The notes under the pieces: model-generated
The model's database searches: none
What the model saw: the letters and a program-made list of their open reading frames with translations, nothing else
Told to the model about the DNA's origin: nothing
Position numbers and translations under genes: made by a program
Part shown: piece by piece, positions 1 to 6,910 of the stretch
Position numbering within the stretch: position 1 is the first letter of the stretch
Layout of the letters: each line of letters begins with the position of its first letter
Source: Labilibaculum manganireducens
GTDB lineage: Bacteria > Bacteroidota > Bacteroidia > Bacteroidales > Marinifilaceae
NCBI RefSeq assembly: GCF_002843385.1
Contig: NZ_MVDE01000023.1
Span: 1 to 64,000, forward strand
Length of the DNA stretch: 64,000 bases
Reading direction: 5' to 3'

Positions 1-312
1 AAAAAATAAAAACGTGTCGTTGCCGTGAAATTAAAAATCATAGTACATCCTTTTTATGTGAATTTTAAGAATGTAAAAATCTAAAATCTTATCGAAAATC
101 CATATGCGCTATTGTGGAGACGGATACATTTCATTCCCAATTGTTAATTATTTGGGGGGCTTCGGGTCAGGTTTTCCGTTGAACTCTACGGCTAGCCTTC
201 GTACCTCAGGCAATCCAATTTGAAGTGAACCCCAAAAGTTGGACGGTTATAAAATAAATTAATAAGATTGAGTAAAGCTGTTCTTTCGTTACAATCCACG
301 TTGTAAAAAGCC
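1..312. other. Non-coding left edge with an IS3-like terminal sequence
   Basis: I see no gene here. At 221-250 the plus strand carries TGAAGTGAACCCCAAAAGTT followed by GGACGG. This resembles the terminal inverted repeat of IS3/IS150-group elements, which typically end TG...CCCCAAAAGTTGGA. No transposase frame is attached and no second end is visible, so this would be a solo end or decayed remnant. A GC-richer patch at about 155-215 is not recognised. Confidence 0.35.
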
Positions 313-558
313 TTATACACCCTTTTCTGCTTGTTTAAGCATCATGGCTAGTTTATTGTTTGCGAATCTTATATTTTCAATACTTGGACAACCTCTTTTT
401 ATTCTTCCATTATCCCAATATTCTTCTTTAATTGAGTAATTTGCATTTAAATAAGCCATTTTTGTTTTGTGCCGTAAGAATAATTTTATCGGAAATGTTC
501 CGTCTTTCTTGGCTTTTCGGGTGTCTAAGTTGAGATTTATCGCTACCATAATTTGCAC
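313..558 (-). pseudogene. Tyrosine recombinase N-terminal fragment (arm DNA-binding domain only)
   Basis: This 81-residue product has the look of the arm-type DNA-binding domain that begins Bacteroidota phage/transposon integrases: a beta-rich start with NLNLDTRK, KKDGTFPIKLFLRH, a three-strand pattern, then a WDNGR turn and a helix. The family is normally about 370-410 residues. Here the SAM-like core-binding and catalytic domains (R-H-R-Y) are absent and a stop follows the first helix. It lies just downstream of a tRNA gene, the usual place for an integrated element, so it is probably the scar of a lost island. It has no promoter that I can identify. Family assignment comes from pattern recognition, not a search. 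Confidence 0.6.
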
Positions 559-628
559 GTTTTTATACTTTTAAAGCTACAAAAAGCATCTTAAACCGCA
601 ATATTTAAGTAAAAATAAAGCAAAATAA

Positions 629-655
629 AAGCGGTTACAGAGGATGTAACCGCTT
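629..655 (-). terminator. Terminator of tRNA-Pro
   Basis: A perfect 11-bp stem (629-639 with 645-655, loop gagga) is followed on the minus strand by a T-rich run. It sits 22 nt after the 3' end of the tRNA. Confidence 0.75.
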
Positions 656-677
656 GATAATCATTAATCTTACATCG

Positions 678-753
678 TCGGGGCGAGAAGATTCGAACTT
701 CCGACCCCACGCCCCCCAGACGTGTACTCTAAACCTGGCTGAGCTACGCCCCG
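678..753 (-). tRNA. tRNA-Pro (anticodon GGG)
   Basis: Reading the minus strand gives a full cloverleaf. The acceptor stem is CGGGGCG/CGCCCCG, with a D arm containing GCTC...GAGT. The anticodon stem CACGT/GCGTG encloses loop CTGGGGG, so the anticodon is GGG and reads CCC/CCU. The T arm is GGAAG-TTCGAAT-CTTCT. The discriminator base is A and CCA is not encoded. A hairpin terminator follows. The integrase fragment beyond its 3' end suggests the tRNA has served as an attachment site. Confidence 0.93.
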
Positions 754-863
754 ATATTGCAGGCAACAAATATAGTTTATGTCTAAGAATTGTCAAAATG
801 AAAACAGCTGAAAGATTCGAGTTAATTGATGTGAACATCTACTTTTTCTATGAATAAACACAC

Positions 864-893
864 TTGTAGTTATCTGGATATTTTGTAGATTTG
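864..893 (+). promoter_or_regulatory. trxB promoter, Bacteroidota type
   Basis: TTG at 864-866 and TAGATTTG at 886-893 are separated by 19 nt, matching the -33/-7 consensus of the Bacteroidota primary sigma factor. The expected start site near 900 leaves a leader of about 34 nt before ATG 934. Confidence 0.7.
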
Positions 894-933
894 CTACTCG
901 AAAACTTATTTAGAAATAGAATAATTAACATAT

Positions 934-1926
934 ATGGAATTTAAGTCAATGAATCTGAAGGATACCAATCCTTCTACACCTGAAGGGGATATGGAAAATG
1001 TAAAATGTCTGATTGTTGGATCTGGTCCTGCCGGATATACTGCAGCAATTTACGCCGCAAGAGCAAATTTGAATCCTGTTTTAATTGAAGGTTTGCAACC
1101 CGGAGGACAATTGACAACAACAACAGAGGTTGATAATTTTCCCGGATATGCAGATGGAGTTACCGGCCCGGCTATGATGGCTGATTTAAAAAAACAAGCA
1201 GAAAGATTTGGTACAGATTGTCGTTGGGGGTTAGTAACCGAAGTAGACTTTTCTATTTATCCTCACAAGGTAATTGTTGACGGAAAGAAAGTTATCATGG
1301 CAGAGACAGTTATTTTGGCAACGGGTGCTACCGCTAAATATTTAGGTTTTCCAACCGAAGAAAAATATATGGGTTCGGGAGTTTCAGCTTGTGCAACCTG
1401 CGATGGTTTCTTTTACCGTGGATTGGATGTTGCAGTAGTTGGAGGTGGCGATACGGCGGCAGAAGAAGCAACTTATCTGGCTGGATTGTGCAGGAAAGTA
1501 TATTTAATTGTACGTAAAAATTATTTAAGAGCTTCTAAGGCTATGCAGGATCGTGTTGCCCGAACAGAAAATATTGAAGTTCTTTATGAGCACAATACCA
1601 AAGAGCTTTATGGCGACGGTGTAGTGCAGGGGGCTAAGTTGATAAAGCGAATGGGAGAGGCCGATGAGACAGAAGTGGACATCAAAATAGATGGTTATTT
1701 TGTCGCAATCGGGCACACACCTAATTCAAAGATATTTAGTAAGTATTTAAAAACCGATGAGCAAGGATATGTATTGACTGAACCGGATTCGACCAAAACA
1801 AATGTTCCCGGAGTGTTTGCAGCAGGAGATTTAAAAGATCCTCACTACCGTCAGGCAATTACTTCAGCAGGTTCAGGATGTATGGCAGCTATGGATGCTG
1901 AGAGATTTATTTCTGAAAGAGAATAA
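934..1926 (+). CDS. trxB: Thioredoxin-disulfide reductase
   Basis: Cytoplasmic FAD enzyme that passes electrons from NADPH to thioredoxin. The 330 residues show the FAD-binding GSGPAGYTAAIYAARAN near residue 27. The redox-active disulfide is CATC within CATCDGFFYRG near residue 152, and the NADPH site is VVGGGDTAAEEA near residue 168. The C-terminal FAD motif is GVFAAGDLKD. Length is slightly above the usual 310-320 because of an N-terminal extension of about 20 residues; a later start at the Met at 949 or 991 is possible. It is monocistronic: its own promoter lies upstream and a terminator follows. Assignment is secure from the full motif set. Confidence 0.96.
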   Translation: MEFKSMNLKDTNPSTPEGDMENVKCLIVGSGPAGYTAAIYAARANLNPVLIEGLQPGGQLTTTTEVDNFPGYADGVTGPAMMADLKKQAERFGTDCRWGLVTEVDFSIYPHKVIVDGKKVIMAETVILATGATAKYLGFPTEEKYMGSGVSACATCDGFFYRGLDVAVVGGGDTAAEEATYLAGLCRKVYLIVRKNYLRASKAMQDRVARTENIEVLYEHNTKELYGDGVVQGAKLIKRMGEADETEVDIKIDGYFVAIGHTPNSKIFSKYLKTDEQGYVLTEPDSTKTNVPGVFAAGDLKDPHYRQAITSAGSGCMAAMDAERFISERE

Positions 1927-1949
1927 ATGCAAATTTTGTTAGATATAGA

Positions 1950-1984
1950 TTACCCGATTACTTGTTAGTCGGGTAATTTTTTTA
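1950..1984 (+). terminator. trxB terminator
   Basis: An 11-bp stem, TTACCCGATTA pairing with TAGTCGGGTAA (one G-T pair), is followed by a run of about eight T. Confidence 0.85.
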
Positions 1985-1987
1985 CGC

Positions 1988-2023
1988 AAAAAAAACGACA
2001 TTCGAAAGAATGTCGTTTTTTTT
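1988..2023. terminator. Bidirectional terminator between trxB and the spt-like gene
   Basis: A perfect 8-bp stem CGACATTC/GAATGTCG with a GAAA tetraloop (1996-2015) is flanked by A-tract on the left and T-tract on the right. It can therefore end transcription from either side of this convergent pair. Confidence 0.88.
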
Positions 2024-2036
2024 ATTGTTTAGAATA

Positions 2037-3287
2037 CTATTGATTAAAAATATCAGCAAATTTCTCATTGCTGTATTTTCCTTCGCTCAATTTCTTAGCA
2101 ACTTCTTTAAATGCGTTAACAGTGTACTCAACATCCTCTAAAGTGTGCATTGCAGTAGGAATCAATCTAAGTAGCAATTGTCCTTTAGGAATTACAGGGT
2201 AAACAACGATAGAACAGAAAATATTGTAATTCTCTCTTAAATCCATAGTTACCTGAGTTCCTTCAGCCACACTACCCGATAAATAAACTGGTGTTACAGG
2301 AGATTCTGTTACGCCAATGTTTAATCCGGCTTTAGTTAAACCAGTTTGCAGAGCATTGGTTACGTTCCAAAGTTTCTCACGCAATTCAGGAGAGTTTTTC
2401 AAAAGTTCCAAACGCTTAATAGATCCTTCCACAATAGGCATTGGCAATGATTTTGCAAAAATCTGAGATCTCATTGTGTATCTTAGGTAAGTACCAACTT
2501 CTTCGCTGCAGGCGATAAAAGCACCGATACCAGCCATTGCTTTTGCGAAAGTACTGAAATGCAAATCTACTTTATTTTCAACACCGAAATGCTCAATAGA
2601 ACCAGCACCGGTTTTTCCCATCACACCAAAACCATGAGCATCATCAACTAGTAAACGGAAATTGAAATCATCCTTAAGGGCACAAATTTCATCTAATTTA
2701 CCAAGGTCACCAGCCATTCCAAACACACCTTCAGTAATTACAAGAATACCACCACCTGTTTTTTCAGTCCATTTAGTGGCTCTGTCTAATTCTTTACGAA
2801 GATTATCCATATCGTTATGAGGATAAACGAAGCGTTTTCCAACATGAAGTCTCAAACCATCCATGATACATGCATGCGATTCAGAATCGTAAACAATCAC
2901 ATCATGACGACCAACAAGAGAATCAATAATAGAAACCATACCTTGATATCCAAAATTAAGAAGGAATGCATCTGGTTTTCCAACAAAATCAGCCAATTGA
3001 GCTTCTAACTCTTCATGACGGCTTGTTTGTCCGGACATCATACGAGCTCCCATTGGATAGGCTAATCCCCATCTTGCAGCAGCTTCAGCATCTTCTTTTC
3101 TTACTTCAGGGTGATTTGCCAATCCGATATAGTTATTCAAACTCCATGTTAAAACCTCTTTTCCTCGAAATTTCATTCTTGATCCAATTTCGCCTTCCAA
3201 TTTAGGAAATGCAAAATATCCATGAGCTTGCTTAGCGTATTGCCCTAGATTTCCTTTTTTTGAGGTAACTTTGTCAAATATATCCAC
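2037..3287 (-). CDS. spt: Serine palmitoyltransferase-like alpha-oxoamine synthase
   Basis: PLP-dependent enzyme of the alpha-oxoamine synthase family, which condenses an amino acid with an acyl-thioester and releases CO2. In Bacteroidota the close relatives start sphingolipid synthesis from serine and palmitoyl-CoA. Seen here: the N-terminal SLNNYIGLANHPEV region, the PLP-phosphate turn GARMMSGQTSRH, the DDAHGFGVMGKTG motif with the Asp that holds the pyridine, and the PLP lysine in FSTFAKAMAGIGAF. At 416 residues it is slightly longer than KBL or BioF. The start codon is GTG. A promoter sits 40 nt upstream. A related subfamily uses cysteate to make sulfonolipids, and sequence alone by eye does not exclude that. 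The AOS fold is certain; the exact substrate is inferred. Confidence 0.85.
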   Translation of the reverse strand: MDIFDKVTSKKGNLGQYAKQAHGYFAFPKLEGEIGSRMKFRGKEVLTWSLNNYIGLANHPEVRKEDAEAAARWGLAYPMGARMMSGQTSRHEELEAQLADFVGKPDAFLLNFGYQGMVSIIDSLVGRHDVIVYDSESHACIMDGLRLHVGKRFVYPHNDMDNLRKELDRATKWTEKTGGGILVITEGVFGMAGDLGKLDEICALKDDFNFRLLVDDAHGFGVMGKTGAGSIEHFGVENKVDLHFSTFAKAMAGIGAFIACSEEVGTYLRYTMRSQIFAKSLPMPIVEGSIKRLELLKNSPELREKLWNVTNALQTGLTKAGLNIGVTESPVTPVYLSGSVAEGTQVTMDLRENYNIFCSIVVYPVIPKGQLLLRLIPTAMHTLEDVEYTVNAFKEVAKKLSEGKYSNEKFADIFNQ

Positions 3288-3326
3288 AGTCTATGCTTTT
3301 TTTGAAATGTTTTAATTGCAACTGTG

Positions 3327-3356
3327 CAAAAGTAATGTTTTTTGGAATTTTAGCAA
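3327..3356 (-). promoter_or_regulatory. Promoter of the spt-like gene
   Basis: On the minus strand TTG (3354-3356) and TACTTTTG (3327-3334) are spaced by 19 nt. The leader to the GTG start would be about 35 nt. Confidence 0.68.
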
Positions 3357-3416
3357 TAAATTATAAAGAATTGTATAATATGAGTGGAAAGTATCCTATT
3401 TTTCGCTTGAAAAATA

Positions 3417-3424
3417 TATCTTTG
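3417..3424 (+). promoter_or_regulatory. -7 element of the bamD operon
   Basis: TATCTTTG fits the TAnnTTTG -7 consensus. Its predicted transcript start near 3431 lies on top of the upstream ATG at 3429, so the usable bamD start is the ATG at 3456. No clear TTG is seen at the expected spacing. Confidence 0.6.
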
Positions 3425-3455
3425 CAAAATGCAAAAAAATGGAGTAGCTATACCT

Positions 3456-4259
3456 ATGAGAAAAATTGTTTATGTTTTTTTACTGTTCACCTTTGTTTTA
3501 GGTGGATGCAGTGAGTATCAAAAACTTCTTAAGAGTAACGATAATCCTTTGAAATATAAGAAGGCTGTTGAATACTATAATGCAGAAGAATATGTAAAAG
3601 CGTCAACTCTTTTTGAGGAGTTGTTACCAATTTATAGGGGAACAAGTAAGGCGGAAACAATCAGCTACTATATTTCTTACTGTTCGTATGGTTCGGGAGA
3701 TTATATTTCTGCGGGGTATTTCTTCAGGAATTTCCTGAAAACATTTCCGGATAGTCCATATTCAGAAGAGAGTTTGTATATGAGTGCATATTGCTACTAT
3801 TTGGAGTCACCAAAACCAAGATTGGATCAGACATCAACAAAAGATGCGATTGATGCTTTTCAATTATACATTAACCGCTATCCGAATTCTACCCGAATTC
3901 CAAAATGCAACGATTATATTGATGAGATGCAGGATAAGCTGGTGCTGAAATCATTCCTAAGTGCAAGAAATTATTATGACAGAGAACATTTTCCTGCAGC
4001 AATTGTTTCCTTGCAAAATGGATTGAAAGATTACCCTGGTTCTTCTTATCGGGAAGATTTAATGTTTATGTTGTTGGAATCTCGATATGAATTGGCCTTA
4101 TTAAGTGTTGAAGACAAAAAAAGAGAAAGATACAATCTCGCAAAGGAAGAATATTTTTCTTTTGTTGATGAATTCCCTGAAAGTAAGTATCGAAAGCGTG
4201 CTGAAAAAATGATTGAAGGTATAGAAGCCTACTTGAGTAAGTTTAATACGAATATTTAA
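3456..4259 (+). CDS. bamD: Outer membrane assembly lipoprotein BamD
   Basis: Outer membrane lipoprotein that works with BamA to insert beta-barrel proteins. From ATG 3456 the protein starts MRKIVYVFLLFTFVLGGC, a short type II signal peptide with lipobox Cys at residue 18. TPR-like helical pairs then run to the C-terminus, including KYKKAVEYYNAEEYVKASTLFEELL and FLKTFPDSPYSEES, with repeated P/D-S turns typical of BamD/YfiO. An ATG 27 nt upstream would put charged residues before the signal and lies at the predicted transcript start, so I reject it. It is the first gene of the conserved Bacteroidota block bamD-rpoZ-coaBC-porD-recN. Confidence 0.88.
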   Translation: MRKIVYVFLLFTFVLGGCSEYQKLLKSNDNPLKYKKAVEYYNAEEYVKASTLFEELLPIYRGTSKAETISYYISYCSYGSGDYISAGYFFRNFLKTFPDSPYSEESLYMSAYCYYLESPKPRLDQTSTKDAIDAFQLYINRYPNSTRIPKCNDYIDEMQDKLVLKSFLSARNYYDREHFPAAIVSLQNGLKDYPGSSYREDLMFMLLESRYELALLSVEDKKRERYNLAKEEYFSFVDEFPESKYRKRAEKMIEGIEAYLSKFNTNI

Positions 4260-4282
4260 AATAGATCTAATTCTTTTATAGT

Positions 4283-4618
4283 ATGGATTACAAGAAAACA
4301 AATGCAGCAAGTTCTACAATTACCCGTAACATGACTGAGTTAAGTGAAGAAGTGGGTAATGTTTACGAATCTGTGGTGATTATGGCAAAACGTTCTAATC
4401 AGATTGCTGTTGAACTGAAAAGTGAACTGAATAAGAAGTTGCAGGAGTTTGCATCTTATACAGATAACTTGGAAGAGGTTTTTGAAAATCGCGAGCAAAT
4501 TGAAATCTCTAAATATTACGAGAGATTGCCAAAGCCATCATTAATCGCGGTTGAGGAATTTATTAATGGAGAAATCTATTACAGAAATCCTGCAAAAGAG
4601 GTACAAACAGAAGATTAA
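4283..4618 (+). CDS. rpoZ: RNA polymerase omega subunit, Bacteroidota form
   Basis: Small RNA polymerase subunit (omega/RPB6 family) that helps assemble and stabilise the beta-prime subunit. The 111-residue protein has the family pattern: an N-terminal segment with TITRNM, then GNVYESVVIMAKRSNQIAVELKSEL, a helix rich in the small and charged residues of omega, and an acidic C-terminal tail. It starts 23 nt after bamD and precedes coaBC, the order found across Bacteroidota, which is the main support because omega is short and weakly conserved. A hairpin with T-tract follows it. Confidence 0.82.
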   Translation: MDYKKTNAASSTITRNMTELSEEVGNVYESVVIMAKRSNQIAVELKSELNKKLQEFASYTDNLEEVFENREQIEISKYYERLPKPSLIAVEEFINGEIYYRNPAKEVQTED

Positions 4619-4635
4619 TTACAAAATAGTTTATT

Positions 4636-4670
4636 AGTTCCCTTTGCAGCAAAAGGGAACTTTTTATTTT
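4636..4670 (+). terminator. Terminator-like hairpin between rpoZ and coaBC
   Basis: A 10-bp stem, AGTTCCCTTT/AAAGGGAACT, is followed by TTTTTATTTTT. It would lower or separate expression of coaBC relative to bamD-rpoZ. coaBC starts only 13 nt later. Confidence 0.75.
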
Positions 4671-4682
4671 TAAGTCTGATTT

Positions 4683-5240
4683 ATGTTAAAAGATAAAAAC
4701 ATTATTCTTGGAGTTACCGCAAGTATTGCTGCTTATAAAGCGGCTTCTTTAGTGCGTTTATTGGTGAAAGAAGGAGCAAATGTAAAAGTGATCATGACTA
4801 CCTATGCAAAGGAGTTTATTTCTCCTGTAACCATGGCCACCTTATCCAAAAATACCGTATTATCAGATTTCTTTAAGCATGATGATGGATCATGGAATAG
4901 TCATGTAGATTTAGGTATTTGGGCAGATTTATTGATTGTTGCACCAACTACAGCCAATACAATGGCTAAAATGGCGAATGGTATTTGTGATAATTTGCTT
5001 TTAACAACTTATCTTTCAGCCAAGTGTCCGGTTATTCATACACCTGCAATGGATTTGGATATGTTTAAGCATCCTGCCACATTGCGGAATATGGAAATTT
5101 TAAGATCCTACGGCGATCTGTTTATAGAACCTTCGAGTGGTGAATTGGCAAGCGGACTTTACGGAAAGGGAAGAATGGAAGAACCGGAAATTATCGTTAA
5201 GAAAATTATCGAATTTTTCGAATCTAAAAAAAAAAACTAA
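4683..5240 (+). CDS. coaBC: CoaBC, phosphopantothenoylcysteine decarboxylase part (CoaC domain)
   Basis: First half of the bifunctional coenzyme A enzyme. CoaC decarboxylates 4'-phospho-N-pantothenoylcysteine with FMN. Seen: GVTASIAAYKAASLVR flavin-binding start, HVDLGIWADLLIVAPTTANTMAKMANGICDNLL with the catalytic His and the N/C motifs, and the PAMDLDMF loop (PXMNXXMW-like). The frame ends at TAA 5238-5240 inside the linker, right after an uninterrupted run of 11 A (5226-5236). A -1 shift in that run joins it to the CoaB frame and gives a normal protein of about 401 residues. Whether this is a real mutation, programmed slippage or a homopolymer sequencing error cannot be told from the sequence. 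Confidence 0.88.
   Translation: MLKDKNIILGVTASIAAYKAASLVRLLVKEGANVKVIMTTYAKEFISPVTMATLSKNTVLSDFFKHDDGSWNSHVDLGIWADLLIVAPTTANTMAKMANGICDNLLLTTYLSAKCPVIHTPAMDLDMFKHPATLRNMEILRSYGDLFIEPSSGELASGLYGKGRMEEPEIIVKKIIEFFESKKKN
5226..5236 (+). other. A11 run at the coaBC frameshift
   Basis: Eleven consecutive A residues sit where the CoaC and CoaB frames meet. With twelve A the two halves are continuous. The zero-frame codons AAA AAA AAA AAC contain A AAA AAA and A AAA AAC heptamers, which are slippery for both ribosome and polymerase. A 7-bp stem (CACAGGA 5263-5269 with TCCTGTG 5290-5296) lies 26 nt downstream, which is further away than usual for ribosomal frameshift stimulators. Confidence 0.8.
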
Positions 5241-5293
5241 GCAATAAGAAGATTTTAATTACCACAGGACCAACTTACGAAAAGATTGATCCT

Positions 5294-5887
5294 GTGCGCT
5301 TTATTGGTAATTTTTCATCTGGGAAAATGGGCTTTTCAATAGCCGAAGAATTGGCTTCCCAGGGAGCTCAGGTTGTTTTGGTAAGCGGACCTACCTCTTT
5401 AAGTACTCAAAATTCAAATATTAAACGTATTGATGTTGTTTCCGCTCAGGAAATGTACGAGGCATCGCTAAAGGCATTCCCAAACTGCGATGGGGGAATT
5501 ATGACCGCTGCTGTGGCCGACTTTACACCTGTAACAACCGAAAATACCAAGGTGAAAAGGGGAAAGGAAAATTATACCATAGAGCTTACTCCCACAAAGG
5601 ATATTGCAGCATCTTTGGGTGTCATTAAAACAATAAATCAATTTTTGGTCGGATTTGCATTGGAAACAAATGATGAAGAAACCAATGCCAAATTGAAGTT
5701 GGAGAAGAAAAATCTGGATTTCGTAGTTCTTAATTCATTGAATGATAAAGGTGCCGGTTTTCAGTACGATACCAATAAGATAACGATAATAAATAAGAGT
5801 GGGGAGTGTAAAAAATACGGATTGAAAAGTAAAGCAGAGGTGGCAAAAGATATCGTTAATGAATTGATTGCATATTATGAAGAATAA
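5294..5887 (+). CDS. coaBC: CoaBC, phosphopantothenate-cysteine ligase part (CoaB domain)
   Basis: Second half of CoaBC. CoaB joins phosphopantothenate and cysteine using CTP. The coding frame really begins upstream, at 5237, as KKILITTGPTYEKIDPV, the conserved CoaB opening. The coordinates given start at GTG 5294, the first possible initiation codon in this frame, but initiation there would cut off that conserved strand and is unlikely to give a working enzyme. Downstream are RFIGNFSSGKMG, GGIMTAAVADFTP, and KLKLEKKNLDFVVLN with the K-X-K region that acts in the CTP site. It is followed 59 nt later by porD. Expression therefore probably depends on a -1 shift in the A11 run. Confidence 0.85.
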   Translation: MRFIGNFSSGKMGFSIAEELASQGAQVVLVSGPTSLSTQNSNIKRIDVVSAQEMYEASLKAFPNCDGGIMTAAVADFTPVTTENTKVKRGKENYTIELTPTKDIAASLGVIKTINQFLVGFALETNDEETNAKLKLEKKNLDFVVLNSLNDKGAGFQYDTNKITIINKSGECKKYGLKSKAEVAKDIVNELIAYYEE

Positions 5888-5946
5888 ATATTGGTTCACT
5901 TCCGTTTAAATTTTTAACTTTAGCTGGTAACTTTTGAAATCGAATT

Positions 5947-6852
5947 ATGCGAAAACTCATTGTATTGCTATTTGCTTTTATCATCTCCATTCCTTTGTAT
6001 TCTCAGGAGTTAAGGTGTAATGTTCAGATTGTGAGTCAGCAAATCCAGGGAACCAATAAGCAGGTATTTAGAACGCTTCAGACTGCGGTTTACGAGTTTA
6101 TGAATACTACCCGATGGACAGATCACGTTTATAGTTACGATGAGAGAATTGAATGTACAATTCTAATTAATTTAACCAATCAAATATCGGCTGATGAGTT
6201 TAAGGGCACCGTTCAGGTTCAGGTTAGCCGACCAATATTTAATTCTTCTTACAATAGTGTATTGCTGAATTTTAAGGATGATGATGTTCAGTTCAAGTAC
6301 GTAGAGTATCAAACTTTAGAGTTCAACGAGGCAACTACACCTACTAGCTTAACTGCATTGTTATCGTACTATGCTTATATTGTTTTAGGTTTGGATTACG
6401 ATACTTATTCGATGGATGGCGGGAGTGTTTATTACGCAAAAGCCGAGGAGATTGTAAATAAGATGCAAAATTCAAATGTAAAAGGTTGGAAGGCTTTCGA
6501 AAGTAGGAAAAACAGATATTGGTTGGTCGAGAACATATTAAACAATGCTTATAGTCCAGTTCGAGAGTGCCTTTATCGCTACCATCGTTTAGGGTTGGAT
6601 AATATGGCAGAACGTTTAACTGAATCGAGAGCCGAAATAGCAGAAAGTTTACGATTACTTCAGAAAGCATATAGAGCAAAACCAGGATCATTTATTCTTC
6701 AAATATTTTTTGATGCAAAAGCCGATGAGTTGGTAAATATTTTTTCAGAATCCTTTACGGATGAAAAGAAAAGGGTTTTTAATATACTCAGCGAAATTGA
6801 TCCTGCCAATATTTCAAAATACAATAAAATAATAGGGCAAAAAGAGAAGTAA
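5947..6852 (+). CDS. porD: Type IX secretion system protein PorD (DUF4835 family)
   Basis: Exported protein of the DUF4835 family, which is named PorD in type IX secretion system annotations. The 301 residues start with a signal peptide MRKLIVLLFAFIISIPLYSQ. The mature protein contains the family landmarks QELRCNVQIVSQQIQGTNKQVF, YEFMNTTRWT and the YYAYIVLGLDYDTYSMDGG stretch. Its position between coaBC and recN is conserved in Bacteroidota. Its precise biochemical role is not established; the T9SS link is from the family. A T9SS cargo protein is encoded at 45986-50179 in this same window. Confidence 0.78.
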   Translation: MRKLIVLLFAFIISIPLYSQELRCNVQIVSQQIQGTNKQVFRTLQTAVYEFMNTTRWTDHVYSYDERIECTILINLTNQISADEFKGTVQVQVSRPIFNSSYNSVLLNFKDDDVQFKYVEYQTLEFNEATTPTSLTALLSYYAYIVLGLDYDTYSMDGGSVYYAKAEEIVNKMQNSNVKGWKAFESRKNRYWLVENILNNAYSPVRECLYRYHRLGLDNMAERLTESRAEIAESLRLLQKAYRAKPGSFILQIFFDAKADELVNIFSESFTDEKKRVFNILSEIDPANISKYNKIIGQKEK

Positions 6853-6910
6853 TTCTATTTTAGGAATAAGCTTGTTTTGCCGAGTTACCATGATCATTTT
6901 TTAGATTCCT

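Noticed and set aside
5263-5296. Stem CACAGGA/TCCTGTG as the stimulator of a ribosomal frameshift in coaBC
   Set aside because: It starts 26 nt after the A-run, much further than the usual 5-9 nt, and falls in conserved codons, so it may be chance. Polymerase slippage needs no such stem.
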